From contig NZ_CP029773.1 of assembly GCF_003205835.1 (NCBI RefSeq), positions 2,078,501-2,142,500 of the forward strand: DNA of 64,000 nucleotides, in the 5' to 3' direction. This DNA comes from Stenotrophomonas maltophilia. GTDB taxonomy: Bacteria > Pseudomonadota > Gammaproteobacteria > Xanthomonadales > Xanthomonadaceae. This document shows positions 16,991-28,911 of the stretch, one piece after another. The position numbers and the translations under genes were made by a program. Under the pieces are notes generated by a model, which searched no databases, was not told where the DNA came from, and saw only the letters and a program-made list of their open reading frames with translations. Each line of letters begins with the position of its first letter. Within the stretch, counting starts at the first letter, position 1.

Positions 16991-17779
16991 TCAGGCTTCC
17001 GTGACCCAGTGGGGCGCGCGCTTGTCGAGGAAGGCGCCCAGGCCTTCCTGGCCCTCGGCGGACACCCGCAGGCGCGCGATCAGGGCGGCATTATCGCGAT
17101 CCAGGGCGTCGCGGTCATGGCTGTCGCGGACCTGCCGCACCAGCTGCTTGGCGGTGGACGAGGCGATCGGGCCGGCCTTGTCGAGCAGGGCCAGTTGGCG
17201 CTCCAGTGCTTCATCCAGGCGTTCCGGCTCGACCAGCTGGTGGACCAGGCCGATGCGCAGCGCTGTCTCGGCGTCGAAATGCTCGCCGGTAGCGAACCAG
17301 CGCCGGGCCTGGCGCGGGCCGATGGCCTCGATTACGTAGGGCGAGATCACCGCCGGCAGCAGGCCCAGGCGACTTTCGGTCAGGCCGAAGCGCGCCGAGC
17401 TGCTGGCGATGGCGATGTCGCAGCAGGCGACCAGGCCGACGCCGCCACCGAAGGCCGCGCCATGGACCCGGGCCAGGGTCGGTTTGGGCAGCTCGTCCAG
17501 GGTGCGCATCAGCCGCGCCAGGGCCAGCGAGTCCTCGCGGTTGTCGGCCTCGCTTGCGGCGGCCATGCCGCGCATCCACTGCATGTCGGCGCCGGCCGAG
17601 AAGGAGGCGCCGTGGCCGGCCACCACCACGGCGCGGACCGAATCATCGCGGCCGGCGGCTTCCAGTGCGGCGGTCAGCCGGGCGATCAGGCTGGCGTCAA
17701 AGGCGTTGTGCAGCTCCGGCCGGTTCAGCCAGAGGGTGAGGACGGCGCCACGGCGCTCGATTTGCAAAGCATCGTTCAT
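16991..17779 (-). CDS. Enoyl-CoA hydratase, probable methylglutaconyl-CoA hydratase
   Basis: 262 residues of the crotonase fold. Visible features: the oxyanion-hole loops GASFSAGADMQWM and HGAAFGGGVGLVACCD, and the ESRLGLLP segment carrying a catalytic glutamate. It would hydrate 3-methylglutaconyl-CoA to HMG-CoA, the substrate of the lyase encoded two genes downstream, as LiuC does. It is the first gene of the minus-strand operon hydratase-VOC-lyase-(SDR). The other liu genes (isovaleryl-CoA dehydrogenase and the carboxylase subunits) are not in this window. Another enoyl-CoA substrate remains possible. Confidence 0.85.
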   Translation of the reverse strand: MNDALQIERRGAVLTLWLNRPELHNAFDASLIARLTAALEAAGRDDSVRAVVVAGHGASFSAGADMQWMRGMAAASEADNREDSLALARLMRTLDELPKPTLARVHGAAFGGGVGLVACCDIAIASSSARFGLTESRLGLLPAVISPYVIEAIGPRQARRWFATGEHFDAETALRIGLVHQLVEPERLDEALERQLALLDKAGPIASSTAKQLVRQVRDSHDRDALDRDNAALIARLRVSAEGQEGLGAFLDKRAPHWVTEA

Positions 17780-17856
17780 GGGATTCCAGGGTCACTCCAT
17801 ACCTGTATGGATCATAGCGGGCCATTGGTCATGGGCCATGACGCGACGCGGGAATG

Positions 17857-17879
17857 TTAGAATCGAGAACCATTTACAT
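17857..17879 (+). promoter_or_regulatory. Possible Fur box upstream of feoA
   Basis: The AT-rich stretch TTAGAATCGAGAACCATTTA lies about 20 bp before feoA and matches roughly 10 of 19 positions of the palindromic Fur consensus. Fur control of feo operons is common, but this match is only moderate. Confidence 0.35.
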
Positions 17880-17898
17880 CCAGCAGAGAACACGCTAG

Positions 17899-18153
17899 AT
17901 GACGCTGTCCGAACTGCCGCTGCACACCTCGGCCGTGGTCGAGTCCGTGCAGGACCTGCATGCCAACGATGCCATTGCCCGTCGCCTGCGCGAGCTGGGT
18001 TTCGTGAAGGGCGAGGAAGTGCGCCTGGTGGCCAAGGGCCCGGTGGGCGGCGAGCCGCTGCTGGTGCAGGTCGGGTTCACCCGGTTCGCGCTGCGGATCA
18101 GTGAAGCCAAGCGCGTCGTGGTCGACGCCGCCAGCCAGGAACGACGCGCATGA
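17899..18153 (+). CDS. feoA: Ferrous iron transport accessory protein A
   Basis: 84-residue SH3-like beta-barrel protein. Typical features: MTLSELPLHTSAVVESV at the start, NDAIARRLRELGFVKGEEV in the middle, FALRISEAKRVVV near the end. It acts at the cytoplasmic face with FeoB in Fe2+ uptake. Its stop overlaps the feoB start by four bases (ATGA), giving translational coupling. A possible Fur site lies just upstream. Confidence 0.92.
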   Translation: MTLSELPLHTSAVVESVQDLHANDAIARRLRELGFVKGEEVRLVAKGPVGGEPLLVQVGFTRFALRISEAKRVVVDAASQERRA

Positions 18154-20015
18154 CCGCTACCACCGCCACCGCCCCCCTGCGCATCGCGCTGGTCGGTAAC
18201 CCCAACAGCGGCAAGACCGCGCTGTTCAACCAGCTGACCGGCAGCCGCCAGAAGGTCGCCAACTACACCGGCGTCACCGTCGAGCGCAAGGAAGGCCGCC
18301 TGCGCGCGCCGTCCGGCCGTGAATTCGCCGTGCTTGACCTGCCGGGCGCCTACAGCCTGCAGCCGGCCAGCCTGGACGAGGCGATCACCCGTGACCTGTG
18401 CCGGGGCTTCTACCCGGGCGAGGCCGCACCGGACGTGCTGCTGTGCGTGATCGACGCCACCAACCTGCGCCTGCACCTGCGTTTCGCGCTGGAACTGCGC
18501 GAGCTGGGCAAGCCGATGGTAGTGGCCCTGAACATGGTCGATGCGGCCCAGCGCCGCGGCATCCAGGTGGATGTGGCCGCGCTGGAGCGCGAACTGGGCG
18601 TGCCGGTGGTGGAAACCGTGGCGGTGCGCAAGCAGGGGGCCAAGGCCCTGGTCGAGCGCCTCGATGCGATGGTGCCGCACCTGGATGCGCCGGTGCCGGG
18701 CCCGGAAGGTGGCATCGACTATCACGCCAAGGTGCGCGAGATCCTGTCGGTGGCCGTGCGCATGCCGGCGCGGACCGCGAAGATCGACGACGCGCTGGAC
18801 CGCTGGCTGCTGCACCCGGTGTTCGGCCTGATCAGCCTGGCGGTGGTGATGTTCCTGATCTTCCAGGCGGTGTATGCCTGGGCGACACCGCTGATGGATG
18901 CCATCGAGGCTGGCTTCGCCTGGCTCGGCGCCTTCGTCGGCAGCGTGCTGCCGGAAGGCCCGCTGGCCAGCCTGCTGACCGACGGCATCATCGCCGGTGT
19001 GGGTGGCGTGGTGGTGTTCCTGCCGCAGATCCTGATCCTGTTCTTCTTCATCCTGGTGCTGGAGGAATCCGGCTACCTGCCGCGTGCGGCGTTCCTGCTC
19101 GACCGCATGATGGCGGCCGCCGGCCTGTCCGGCCGTTCGTTCATCCCACTGCTGTCCAGCTTCGCCTGCGCGGTGCCGGGCATCATGTCCACGCGCAGCA
19201 TCCAGGACCCGCGTGACCGCCTGGCCACGATCCTGGTGGCGCCGCTGATGACCTGTTCGGCGCGGCTGCCGGTGTATGCGCTGCTGATCGGCGCGTTCAT
19301 TCCGCAGAAGACGGTGTGGGGCGTGTTCAACCAGCAGGGCCTGGTGCTGTTCGGCCTGTACGCGGCGGGCATTCTCAGTGCGCTGGCGATGTCGTGGATC
19401 ATGAAGAAGTGGCGTCGCGACAAGAGCGAGCACCCGCTGATGCTGGAGCTGCCGTCGTACCGCCTGCCGCACGTGCGCGACCTGGCGGTGGGCCTGTACG
19501 AGCGCGGCATGATCTTCCTCAAGCGCGTTGGCGGCATCATCCTGGCGCTGACCATCCTGCTGTGGGTGCTGCTGTCGTTCCCGGCGGCCCCGGCTGGCGC
19601 CACCATGCCGGCCATCGACTACAGCTACGCCGGCCAGATCGGCCATGCGATGGCGGTATTCTTTGCGCCGCTGGGCTTCAACTGGCAGATCTGCATCGCG
19701 CTGATTCCGGGCCTGGCCGCGCGCGAAGTGGCAGTGTCCTCGCTGGCCACCGTGTACGCGCTGTCGGCGGCCGATGACGATGCCGCGAGCCAGGCGCTTA
19801 CCCCGCTGATCAGCGACGGCTGGTCGCTGGCCACCGCGCTGTCGCTGCTGGTCTGGTACATCTACGCCCCGATGTGCATCTCGACGCTGGCCACCATCAA
19901 GCGTGAGACCAATTCGTGGAAGACGATGGCCTTCTCGGCGTTCTACCTGTTTGCTGCGGCCTACGTGGCGGCGCTGATCACCTACCAGGTGACCAAGGCG
20001 CTGGGAGGCGGCTGA
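18150..20015 (+). CDS. feoB: Ferrous iron transporter FeoB
   Basis: 621-residue inner-membrane Fe2+ transporter with an N-terminal G domain: P-loop GNPNSGKTALFN (residue 16 onward), G3 region DLPGAYSL, G4-like NMVDAA. A helical spacer and two Gate domains with about eight to ten membrane helices follow (VGGVVVFLPQILILFFFILV; SSFACAVPGIMSTRSI; LAAREVAVSSLATVYALS). It is shorter than E. coli FeoB (773) mainly in the spacer and C-terminus, as is common in Xanthomonadaceae. The stop overlaps the next gene start by one base (TGATG). Confidence 0.95.
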   Translation: MTATTATAPLRIALVGNPNSGKTALFNQLTGSRQKVANYTGVTVERKEGRLRAPSGREFAVLDLPGAYSLQPASLDEAITRDLCRGFYPGEAAPDVLLCVIDATNLRLHLRFALELRELGKPMVVALNMVDAAQRRGIQVDVAALERELGVPVVETVAVRKQGAKALVERLDAMVPHLDAPVPGPEGGIDYHAKVREILSVAVRMPARTAKIDDALDRWLLHPVFGLISLAVVMFLIFQAVYAWATPLMDAIEAGFAWLGAFVGSVLPEGPLASLLTDGIIAGVGGVVVFLPQILILFFFILVLEESGYLPRAAFLLDRMMAAAGLSGRSFIPLLSSFACAVPGIMSTRSIQDPRDRLATILVAPLMTCSARLPVYALLIGAFIPQKTVWGVFNQQGLVLFGLYAAGILSALAMSWIMKKWRRDKSEHPLMLELPSYRLPHVRDLAVGLYERGMIFLKRVGGIILALTILLWVLLSFPAAPAGATMPAIDYSYAGQIGHAMAVFFAPLGFNWQICIALIPGLAAREVAVSSLATVYALSAADDDAASQALTPLISDGWSLATALSLLVWYIYAPMCISTLATIKRETNSWKTMAFSAFYLFAAAYVAALITYQVTKALGGG

Positions 20016-20260
20016 TGGATGCCGGCCTGCTGCTGCAGTACCTGATCATCGCGGTGGCCGTGCTGGTCAGTGCCTGGGTGGTGCTGAAGAAGCAGTTCCC
20101 CGGCACCGTGCGCAAGCTGCGCGGGGCGCTGGCGCTGGCCCTGCTGAAGCCGGGCCGCGCTGCCTGGCTGCAGGCGCTGGGTAGGAAAATCGCGCCGCCG
20201 GCCACGGGCGGTGGTGGTGCCTGTGGCGGTTGCGACAGCTGCGGGCCGACCAAGAAGTAG
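20015..20260 (+). CDS. FeoB-associated Cys-rich membrane protein
   Basis: 81 residues. One N-terminal membrane helix (LLLQYLIIAVAVLVSAWVVL), a basic middle, and a glycine-rich tail with clustered cysteines GGACGGCDSCGPTKK. Small proteins of this type (pfam FeoB_associated / DUF6587-like) follow feoB in many bacteria, and the cysteines may handle Fe2+ or sense redox state. It is the third gene of the feo operon and there is no FeoC winged-helix protein. Its TAG stop is formed by the GTAG terminus of a palindromic repeat. Confidence 0.82.
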   Translation: MDAGLLLQYLIIAVAVLVSAWVVLKKQFPGTVRKLRGALALALLKPGRAAWLQALGRKIAPPATGGGGACGGCDSCGPTKK

Positions 20261-20314
20261 CGTCGAGCCATGCTCGACTGCGGCCGTCCGGTGGGTGCGA
20301 ACCTTGGTTCGCAC
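20257..20314 (+). repeat. SMAG-type repeat pair at the end of the feo operon
   Basis: GTAGCGTCGAGCCATGCTCG at 20257 starts with GTAG that includes the stop codon of the preceding gene. It is followed at 20291 by GTGCGAACC-TT-GGTTCGCAC, a nine-bp stem hairpin of a related type. A second copy of the latter lies at 20928. Confidence 0.75.
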
Positions 20315-20325
20315 GCTCCCCGGGC

Positions 20326-20787
20326 TCAGACCTCTCTGCGGATGAGCGCGCGGAAGTTCCCGTCCTGATTCAGTCGCCGCACCGACTCCCGGTTTCCATG
20401 GGCTGCCGCGAAGCCCACCACATCGGCCAGGGCATCGAGCAGCAGGGCCTTCAACGCGTCGCGGTTTCCGGCCTCCAACAGGTCGTCGAGATCCTGCTGG
20501 ATGAAGGCCCGGCGCAGGCCCGGCGTCTCTTCGATCCGCCAGTCGACATGGGGCGTGGGAATGCTGGAGCGGTACCTGAACGCGGTTTCAAGATCGTCAG
20601 GCGCAAGGGGATACGCGAGCAGTTCTGGAAAGTAGAGCCCGGCATTCACATAGAAGCCCCGGCTTTCGCTGGCGCGTTGGTGATTGACGACAAGCAGGGC
20701 GGCATCCAGCAAGCGGTAGCGGGTCGTCGACGTGCCGGCAAAGCCGGTCTTCCTGGCGCACTTGCTGAAGACAGTCGAGGATTTCAT
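20326..20787 (-). CDS. DUF4304-type hypothetical protein
   Basis: 153 residues, soluble. The opening MKSSTVFSKCARKTGFAG, followed by YRLLDAALLVVNHQRAS and FYVNAGLYFPEL, resembles DUF4304 proteins, a small family often found near toxin/immunity loci. The end (VVGFAAAHGNRESVRRLN) is helical. Its function is unknown. The ribosome site before 20787 is weak, and the 185 bp upstream hold hairpin repeats instead of a clear promoter. The frame stays open upstream to 21051, but that part is repeat DNA and not family-like. Confidence 0.55.
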   Translation of the reverse strand: MKSSTVFSKCARKTGFAGTSTTRYRLLDAALLVVNHQRASESRGFYVNAGLYFPELLAYPLAPDDLETAFRYRSSIPTPHVDWRIEETPGLRRAFIQQDLDDLLEAGNRDALKALLLDALADVVGFAAAHGNRESVRRLNQDGNFRALIRREV

Positions 20788-20927
20788 GGGCTTTGCCTGG
20801 GCCGGAAGAGGGGTCCACAGCCTTGAGGCGCAGTGCCTGGCGGTCAATTGGCAAACGCGACACTCGCAACGAGTACCCCCCAGGTGGGAGTGAACCTTCC
20901 AGGTGGGGGGCAAACCTTCCAGCCAGG

Positions 20928-20950
20928 TGGGTGCGAACCTTGGTTCGCAC
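20928..20950 (+). repeat. REP-like hairpin, second copy of the GTGCGAACC type
   Basis: GTGGGTGCGAACC followed by TTGGTTCGCAC, identical over the hairpin to 20291-20314. Degenerate copies (AGTGAACCTTCC, GCAAACCTTCC) lie just before it at 20885-20915, so this 180-bp stretch between two minus-strand genes is a small cluster of decayed repeats. Confidence 0.75.
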
Positions 20951-20971
20951 GCTTTGCCCATGGCCGCGGAT

Positions 20972-21568
20972 CTACCCGGCCCGTGAACCCAGCTCTGCTG
21001 CCAGCGCCAGCCACTTGCTGCGTTGTGCTGGGGTACTGCTGCGCACCGCACCGAGACGGCTGATCCGCACCGGGCGGATGCCGCAGAATTCCAGGAGGGG
21101 CGCGCGGATCTGGGTGATGCCCGGGTCGCGGTAGATCCAGCGGTAGTACCAGGGCGGCGTATCCAGCGTGGTGATCACCCGCGCGCTGCGCCCGGCCAGC
21201 AGCCGGTCCCACCACACCGAATCGCGCCGGTAGCGGAACGCGTACCCCGGCAGCAGCACGCGATCGAAGAAGCCCTTCAGCAGCGCCGGCATCGCGCCCC
21301 ACCAGGTCGGGTAGACCAGCACCAGATGGTCGCAGGCCTCGATCGCATCCGCGGCGTCCTGCAGGTCGGCTTCCAGTGGCTGGATCTGGCGGTAACCGTG
21401 GCGCAGCACCGGGTCGAATTCAAGGTCGCCCAGTGCGATCAGGCGTACCCGGTGGCCGGCGTTTTCGGCGGCGGTGGCGTAGCGCTGGGCGAGGGCGCCG
21501 CACAGGCTGTCGCGGTCGGGGTGGCCGAGCAGGATCAGGATGGAACGGGACACGGCAACCTCGGGCAA
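20972..21568 (-). CDS. NAD(P)H-dependent flavodoxin-fold oxidoreductase
   Basis: 198 residues, flavodoxin-like quinone reductase of the MdaB/KefF type. The pattern is ILILLGHPDRDSLCGALA (FMN phosphate loop), DHLVLVYPTWWGAMPALLKG (the conserved YPxWW isoalloxazine-contact motif) and FFDRVLLPGYAF. It would transfer two electrons from NAD(P)H to quinones or similar. A GTG at 21553 (VSRSILIL) has GAGG five bases before it and may be the true start, five residues shorter. It lies downstream of a MerR regulator on the same strand, which may control it. Confidence 0.85.
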   Translation of the reverse strand: MPEVAVSRSILILLGHPDRDSLCGALAQRYATAAENAGHRVRLIALGDLEFDPVLRHGYRQIQPLEADLQDAADAIEACDHLVLVYPTWWGAMPALLKGFFDRVLLPGYAFRYRRDSVWWDRLLAGRSARVITTLDTPPWYYRWIYRDPGITQIRAPLLEFCGIRPVRISRLGAVRSSTPAQRSKWLALAAELGSRAG

Positions 21569-21608
21569 TGGAAAGTGCGCGAGGTTGGCCTATGCCCCAG
21601 GGACAGAG

Positions 21609-22004
21609 TCAAACGCCAGAGGTGCAGCCGCTGGGTTGCAGGATGCAGTCACCGCTGCCAGAGCGCAGCCACTGCTGCAGTTCGTCGCTGACCTGCTGCA
21701 GGTCGAGCTCGACCTGCGCCAGCCGTGCCCGCTCGCTGGCAATGCGGCTGCGCTGCTGCTCAAGCAGGGCCAGAACCGCCGGCCAGTCGAGCCGTCCATC
21801 GCGTCCCTGCAGGCGGGAGATTGCGGCCAGCGTGATGCCCAGCGCCAACGCCTGCCGGATCAGCTGCACCCAGGCCACGTCCTGTTCGCTGTAGTCGCGA
21901 TAGCGGTTCAGGCGCGGCACCGGTGGCAGCAGTCCGCGCGCCTCGTACAGGCGGATGGCCCTGGCGCTGGCACCGGTGAGGCGGCTGACCTCGGAGATGC
22001 GCAT
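21609..22004 (-). CDS. MerR-family transcriptional regulator
   Basis: 131 residues. The N-terminal winged helix MRISEVSRLTGASARAIRLY plus EARGLLPP and YRDYSEQDVAWVQLIRQA are standard MerR features. A coiled-coil dimer helix follows (about residues 75-115), and the short tail contains two cysteines (SGDCILQPSGCTSGV), which could bind a metal or sense redox state, as in the CueR/SoxR group. It is preceded by an SDR gene (4-bp gap) and followed by the NAD(P)H oxidoreductase, so the three are probably one transcript. Confidence 0.87.
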   Translation of the reverse strand: MRISEVSRLTGASARAIRLYEARGLLPPVPRLNRYRDYSEQDVAWVQLIRQALALGITLAAISRLQGRDGRLDWPAVLALLEQQRSRIASERARLAQVELDLQQVSDELQQWLRSGSGDCILQPSGCTSGV

Positions 22005-22008
22005 CGGC

Positions 22009-22770
22009 TCAGTCCCGCACCAGTCCGCCATCCACTACCAGGTTCTGCCCGGTCACCGCGCGTGACCACGGGCTGGCGAAGAACAGCGCGGCATCGGCGA
22101 ATTCGGTCGGGGTGGTGACGCTGCGCAGTGGGGTGTTGGCGGCGATGTAGTCGAATACCGCTTCGGGCGTGGCGGCGCTGGCATCGGTGGTGCGCAGCAG
22201 GCCGCCGGACAGCATGTTGACGGTGATCCCGTGTGGACCGAGGTCGCCGGCCAGGGTGCGGGTCAGCGACAGCAGTGCGGCCTTGGCGGCGGTGTAGTCG
22301 TGGTAGGGCACGACCGGGTTCTGGAACAGGTTGGTGCCGATGTTGATCACCCGACCGAAGCGACGGGCCTGCATCCCGGGCAGGGCGGCCTGCACGGTGT
22401 TCAGTGCGCCACGCACGCTGCCCTCGAACTGCGCCTGGAAGGCCGGCCAGCCGATATCGGCGGCGGCGTCGCGGGCATCGCCATTGAACGAGAACGCAGC
22501 GAGTGCGTTGTTGACCACCGTGGTGACGCCCTGGCCGAAGTGCGCCAGGGCGTGCTGCAGCATCGCGTCCACCTGGCTGCGGTCGGTGACGTCGGCCGGC
22601 AATGCGATCGCCTGTCCGCCCAGCTCGGCGGCCAGCGCCCGTGCGGTGCCTTCGCTGCGGTGGTAGTTGACGATGACGCGCGCGCCCTGCGCCGCGAACG
22701 CGCGGGCGATGTGCTGGCCAAGGCCGCGGCCGGCACCGGTGACCAGCACCAGCTGTTCGCTGATCTGCAT
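22009..22770 (-). CDS. Short-chain dehydrogenase / 3-oxoacyl-ACP reductase-like
   Basis: 253 residues. NADP-binding TGAGRGLGQHIARAFA, then VVNNALAAFSF in the NNAG position, the Ser-region INIGTNLFQNP and YHDYTAAKAAL as the Tyr-Lys pair. The serine normally preceding the tyrosine is replaced in this loop by a GTN sequence, so catalysis may differ. The ending TGQNLVVDGGLVRD is classical for FabG-like SDRs. An upstream in-frame extension to 23475 runs antisense to dapB and is not used. Substrate unknown. Confidence 0.85.
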   Translation of the reverse strand: MQISEQLVLVTGAGRGLGQHIARAFAAQGARVIVNYHRSEGTARALAAELGGQAIALPADVTDRSQVDAMLQHALAHFGQGVTTVVNNALAAFSFNGDARDAAADIGWPAFQAQFEGSVRGALNTVQAALPGMQARRFGRVINIGTNLFQNPVVPYHDYTAAKAALLSLTRTLAGDLGPHGITVNMLSGGLLRTTDASAATPEAVFDYIAANTPLRSVTTPTEFADAALFFASPWSRAVTGQNLVVDGGLVRD

Positions 22771-22860
22771 GAGGGGGCTGCCATCCATTGCATGAAAGGG
22801 CATGCAGCGTAGCAGTGATGGCGCTTGCCGGAGCAGGCGTGCTGCCGCTAGCCTGCAGGC

Positions 22861-23580
22861 ATGAACCAGACTCCCCTGCGATTGCTCATTCACGGTGCCT
22901 CCGGGCGCATGGGCCAGGCCCTGCTGCGGCTGGCCGCCGAACATCCCGAAACCCTGCAGATCGTGGCTGCGGTAACCGGCCGTGCGCCGACCCAGCGCGT
23001 GGTCGACGGCGTGCCGTTCTTCGGCGCGAGCGAGCTGCCTGGCGCGCCGGTGTTCGATGTGGCGATCGACTTCAGCCTGCCAGAGGGCTTCGACCCGATG
23101 TTGGCGCTGTGCGTGGAGCGGGGTGCGGGCCTGGTCTCGGGCACCACCGGCATCTCCAGTGCGCAGCGGCAGGCGTTGGAGGCTGCTGCGGCGTCCATCC
23201 CGCTGGTCTGGGCGTCGAATTTCAGCCTGGGCGTGGCGGTACTGGACGAGCTGGTCGAGCGCGCGGCGCAGGCGCTGGCCGGCTGGGACTGCGACATCGT
23301 TGAATCGCACCACACGCAGAAGAAAGACGCGCCGTCGGGCACCGCGCTGACGCTGGGCGCGGCCGCACAGCGGGGCGGAGCGGAGCCGCATTACGCCAGC
23401 CTGCGTGCCGGCGACATCGTGGGTGAGCATCTGGTGCAGTTCACCGGCCCGGGCGAGCGCATCGAGCTGGTGCACCGGGCCACCAACCGCGACATCTTCG
23501 CCCGCGGCGCGCTGTTCGCCGCCCGGCAGCTGCAGGGCCGGGCCCCGGGCAGCTATCGGGTGCGGGACCTGCTGCAGTAA
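22861..23580 (+). CDS. dapB: 4-hydroxy-tetrahydrodipicolinate reductase
   Basis: 239 residues, as usual in Xanthomonadaceae (E. coli 273). NAD(P)H-dependent reduction in the diaminopimelate/lysine pathway. Motifs: HGASGRMGQALLRL (nucleotide site), SGTTGISS, and the family signature SHHTQKKDAPSGTAL with catalytic His and Lys. The gene heads the block dapB-carA-carB-greA, but a 335-bp gap with repeats and a likely attenuator separates it from carA, so carA has its own promoter. Confidence 0.95.
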   Translation: MNQTPLRLLIHGASGRMGQALLRLAAEHPETLQIVAAVTGRAPTQRVVDGVPFFGASELPGAPVFDVAIDFSLPEGFDPMLALCVERGAGLVSGTTGISSAQRQALEAAAASIPLVWASNFSLGVAVLDELVERAAQALAGWDCDIVESHHTQKKDAPSGTALTLGAAAQRGGAEPHYASLRAGDIVGEHLVQFTGPGERIELVHRATNRDIFARGALFAARQLQGRAPGSYRVRDLLQ

Positions 23581-23595
23581 GGCGGGCTGATTCCT

Positions 23596-23634
23596 GGGGT
23601 CGGATCCCTTTCCAGCGGAAAGGGCTCTGACCCC
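23596..23634. repeat. GGGGTCGGATCC-type hairpin element, copy 1
   Basis: Imperfect palindrome from GGGGTCGGATCC to GGGCTCTGACCCC with a short loop. Members of the same family occur at 23649, 29832 and 55418, always between genes. Confidence 0.85.
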
Positions 23635-23648
23635 ATCCGAGGGCGCCT

Positions 23649-23688
23649 GGGGTCAGAGCCTTTCCCATCCGGGAAAGGATCCGACCCC
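23649..23688. repeat. GGGGTCAGAGCC-type hairpin element, copy 2, inverted to copy 1
   Basis: The same element as at 23596 in opposite orientation, separated by 14 bp. The pair could pair together into one long stem. It may end the dapB transcript. Confidence 0.85.
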
Positions 23689-23782
23689 GCCTCCGGTCCG
23701 CATACGCCGCCGGATTGAAATGAATGCGCAATCGCCTGTTCATGAAGCGCGATAACCGCTGGCGCGAGCGCCCCGGCAGCGC

Positions 23783-23788
23783 TACAAT
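23783..23788 (+). promoter_or_regulatory. Possible carA -10 element
   Basis: TACAAT in an otherwise GC-rich stretch. It would place the transcript start near 23795, some 18 bases before the putative attenuator hairpin. No good -35 match (TTGACA) is seen at the expected distance. Confidence 0.35.
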
Positions 23789-23812
23789 TCGCACTCGCCG
23801 AATCACGAAAGC

Positions 23813-23847
23813 CGGACCGGTCCCAGACCGTACGTCCGCGCTTTTTT
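23813..23847 (+). terminator. Intrinsic terminator-like hairpin in the carA leader (putative attenuator)
   Basis: Stem CGGAC-CGGT / ACCG-TAC-GTCCG with loop CCCAG and a three-base bulge, followed by three bases and a run of six T. It stands 69 bp before the carA start and after the only promoter-like sequence, so read-through would be needed to express carAB. That is the arrangement of pyrimidine- or arginine-responsive attenuators. No leader peptide with a good start codon was found before it. Confidence 0.55.
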
Positions 23848-23915
23848 GCAACCGGATTTCCGTGAAGCGCAGGCGTGACTTCGGCAGCCCCCTCGGTAGC
23901 CAAAGTGAGATTCCC

Positions 23916-25043
23916 GTGACCCAAGCCGCAATCCTCGTCCTCGAAGACGGCACCGTATTCGAGGGCGAATCCGTAGGCGCGCCCGGCCTGTCCGTCGGTG
24001 AGGTGGTGTTCAACACCGCCATGACCGGCTACCAGGAAGTGCTGACCGACCCGTCCTACGCCCGGCAGATGGTCACGCTGACCTATCCGCATATCGGCAA
24101 CACCGGCATGACCGACCAGGACAATGAAGCGTCCAAGGTGTGGTCGGCCGGCCTGATCGTGCGCGACGTTCCGCGCCGTCCCAGCAACTGGCGCAGCCAG
24201 GTGTCGCTGCAGGACTGGCTGATCCAGCGTGGCGTGGTCGCCATCGCCGGCATCGACACCCGCAAGCTGACCCGCATCCTGCGCGAGAAGGGCGCGCAGA
24301 ACGGTGCGCTGATGGCCGGCGACATCGACGTGGAAAAGGCACTGGAAGCCGCCCGCAAGTTCCCGGGGCTGAAGGGCATGGATCTGGCCAAGGTCGTCAC
24401 TACCGAGAAGACCTACACCTGGACCGAGGGCCAGCTGGACCTGGATGCCAATGCCTTCGTCAGCGTGCCGGCGAAGTTCAAGGTCGTGGCCTACGATTTC
24501 GGCGTGAAGACCAACATCCTGCGCATGCTGGCCGAGCGCGGCTGCGAAGTGACCGTGGTGCCGGCGCAGACCCCGGCCGCCGAAGTGCTGGCGCTGAAGC
24601 CGGACGGCGTGTTCCTGTCCAATGGCCCGGGTGACCCGGAACCGTGCGACTACGCCATCGAAGCGATCAAGACCTTCATCGAGGTGAAGATCCCGACCTT
24701 CGGCATCTGCCTGGGCCACCAGCTGCTGGGCCTGGCCTCGGGCGCGCAGACCATGAAGATGGGCCACGGCCACCACGGTGCCAACCACCCGGTGCAGGAC
24801 CTGGACAGCGGCCGGGTGATGATCACCTCGCAGAACCACGGCTTCGCGATCGATGAAGCGACCCTGCCGCCGACCCTGCGCGTGACCCACCGTTCGCTGT
24901 TCGACGGCACCAACCAGGGCGTGGCCCGCACCGACGTGCCGGCGTTCTCGTTCCAGGGCCACCCGGAAGCGTCGCCGGGCCCGACCGATGTCGGTCCGCT
25001 GTTCGACCGCTTCGTGGTGCTGATGGAGCAGGCCAAGGCGTGA
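23916..25043 (+). CDS. carA: Carbamoyl-phosphate synthase small (glutaminase) subunit
   Basis: 375 residues (E. coli 382). It hydrolyses glutamine and feeds ammonia to CarB. The N-terminal domain is followed by a class I amidotransferase domain with the nucleophile Cys in [13 protein letters not shown], and the His/Glu partners in [11 protein letters not shown]. Translation starts at GTG ([20 protein letters not shown]), as judged by homology at the N-terminus. The upstream in-frame ATG at 23724 would read through the leader hairpin. The gap of 148 bp to carB holds a GC-rich inverted stretch but no gene. Confidence 0.95.
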   Translation: MTQAAILVLEDGTVFEGESVGAPGLSVGEVVFNTAMTGYQEVLTDPSYARQMVTLTYPHIGNTGMTDQDNEASKVWSAGLIVRDVPRRPSNWRSQVSLQDWLIQRGVVAIAGIDTRKLTRILREKGAQNGALMAGDIDVEKALEAARKFPGLKGMDLAKVVTTEKTYTWTEGQLDLDANAFVSVPAKFKVVAYDFGVKTNILRMLAERGCEVTVVPAQTPAAEVLALKPDGVFLSNGPGDPEPCDYAIEAIKTFIEVKIPTFGICLGHQLLGLASGAQTMKMGHGHHGANHPVQDLDSGRVMITSQNHGFAIDEATLPPTLRVTHRSLFDGTNQGVARTDVPAFSFQGHPEASPGPTDVGPLFDRFVVLMEQAKA

Positions 25044-25191
25044 TCAGTACGCCGCCGGCCCGCCGGTGGCGTCGCGATGGACCGTAAACCCCGCATCGCT
25101 GCTGCCGCTGGCGCGGTGCTGCGGATCAAGATTCCTGATCGACAGCGTGCGATCACCCCCCTTGTCACGCTGTACTGACTTAGAGAAGAAA

Positions 25192-28430
<3,239 letters not shown>

Positions 28431-28434
<4 letters not shown>

Positions 28435-28907
28435 GAGCCCCCATCACCATGAAGGGCGCGCAGAAGCTGCGCGACGAACTGGATCACCTGAAGTCGGTCA
28501 AGCGCCCGAAGGTGATCGCTGCGATCGCCGAAGCGCGTGAGCATGGCGACCTGAAGGAGAACGCCGAGTACCACGCCGCGCGCGAGGAACAGGGCTTCAT
28601 CGAAGGCCGCATCAAGCAGCTGGAAGGCGAGCTGTCGCACGCCGAGATCATCGACGTGAGCAAGCTCAATGCCGGCTCCAAGGTGGTGTTCGGCGCAAGC
28701 GTGACCCTGGCCGACGTGGAAACCGACGAAGAGAAGAAGTACCAGATCGTCGGTGACCTGGAAGCGGACATCAAGCTGGGCCTGATCGCGATTTCCTCGC
28801 CGGTGGCACGCGCGATGATCGGCAAGCTCGAAGGCGATTCGATCGTGATCGACGCCCCGGCCGGCCAGCGCGAGTACGAGATCGTCAGCGTCAGCTACGT
28901 GGACTGA
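28431..28907 (+). CDS. greA: Transcription elongation factor GreA
   Basis: 158 residues. An N-terminal antiparallel coiled coil carries the tip [16 protein letters not shown], whose Asp/Glu residues enter the RNA polymerase secondary channel to trigger cleavage of backtracked RNA. The C-terminal FKBP-like domain ends IVSVSYVD. It overlaps carB by four bases and is followed by rpfE four bases after its stop, so carB-greA-rpfE-recJ reads as one transcription unit. This is the same order as in the Xanthomonas rpf region. Confidence 0.95.
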
Positions 28908-28911
28908 CCCG

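Noticed and set aside
22861..23475. Extension of the SDR gene (22009-22770) to a 488-codon fusion protein
   Set aside because: The upstream part is antisense to dapB and shows no domain; the SDR start at 22770 gives a standard family N-terminus.
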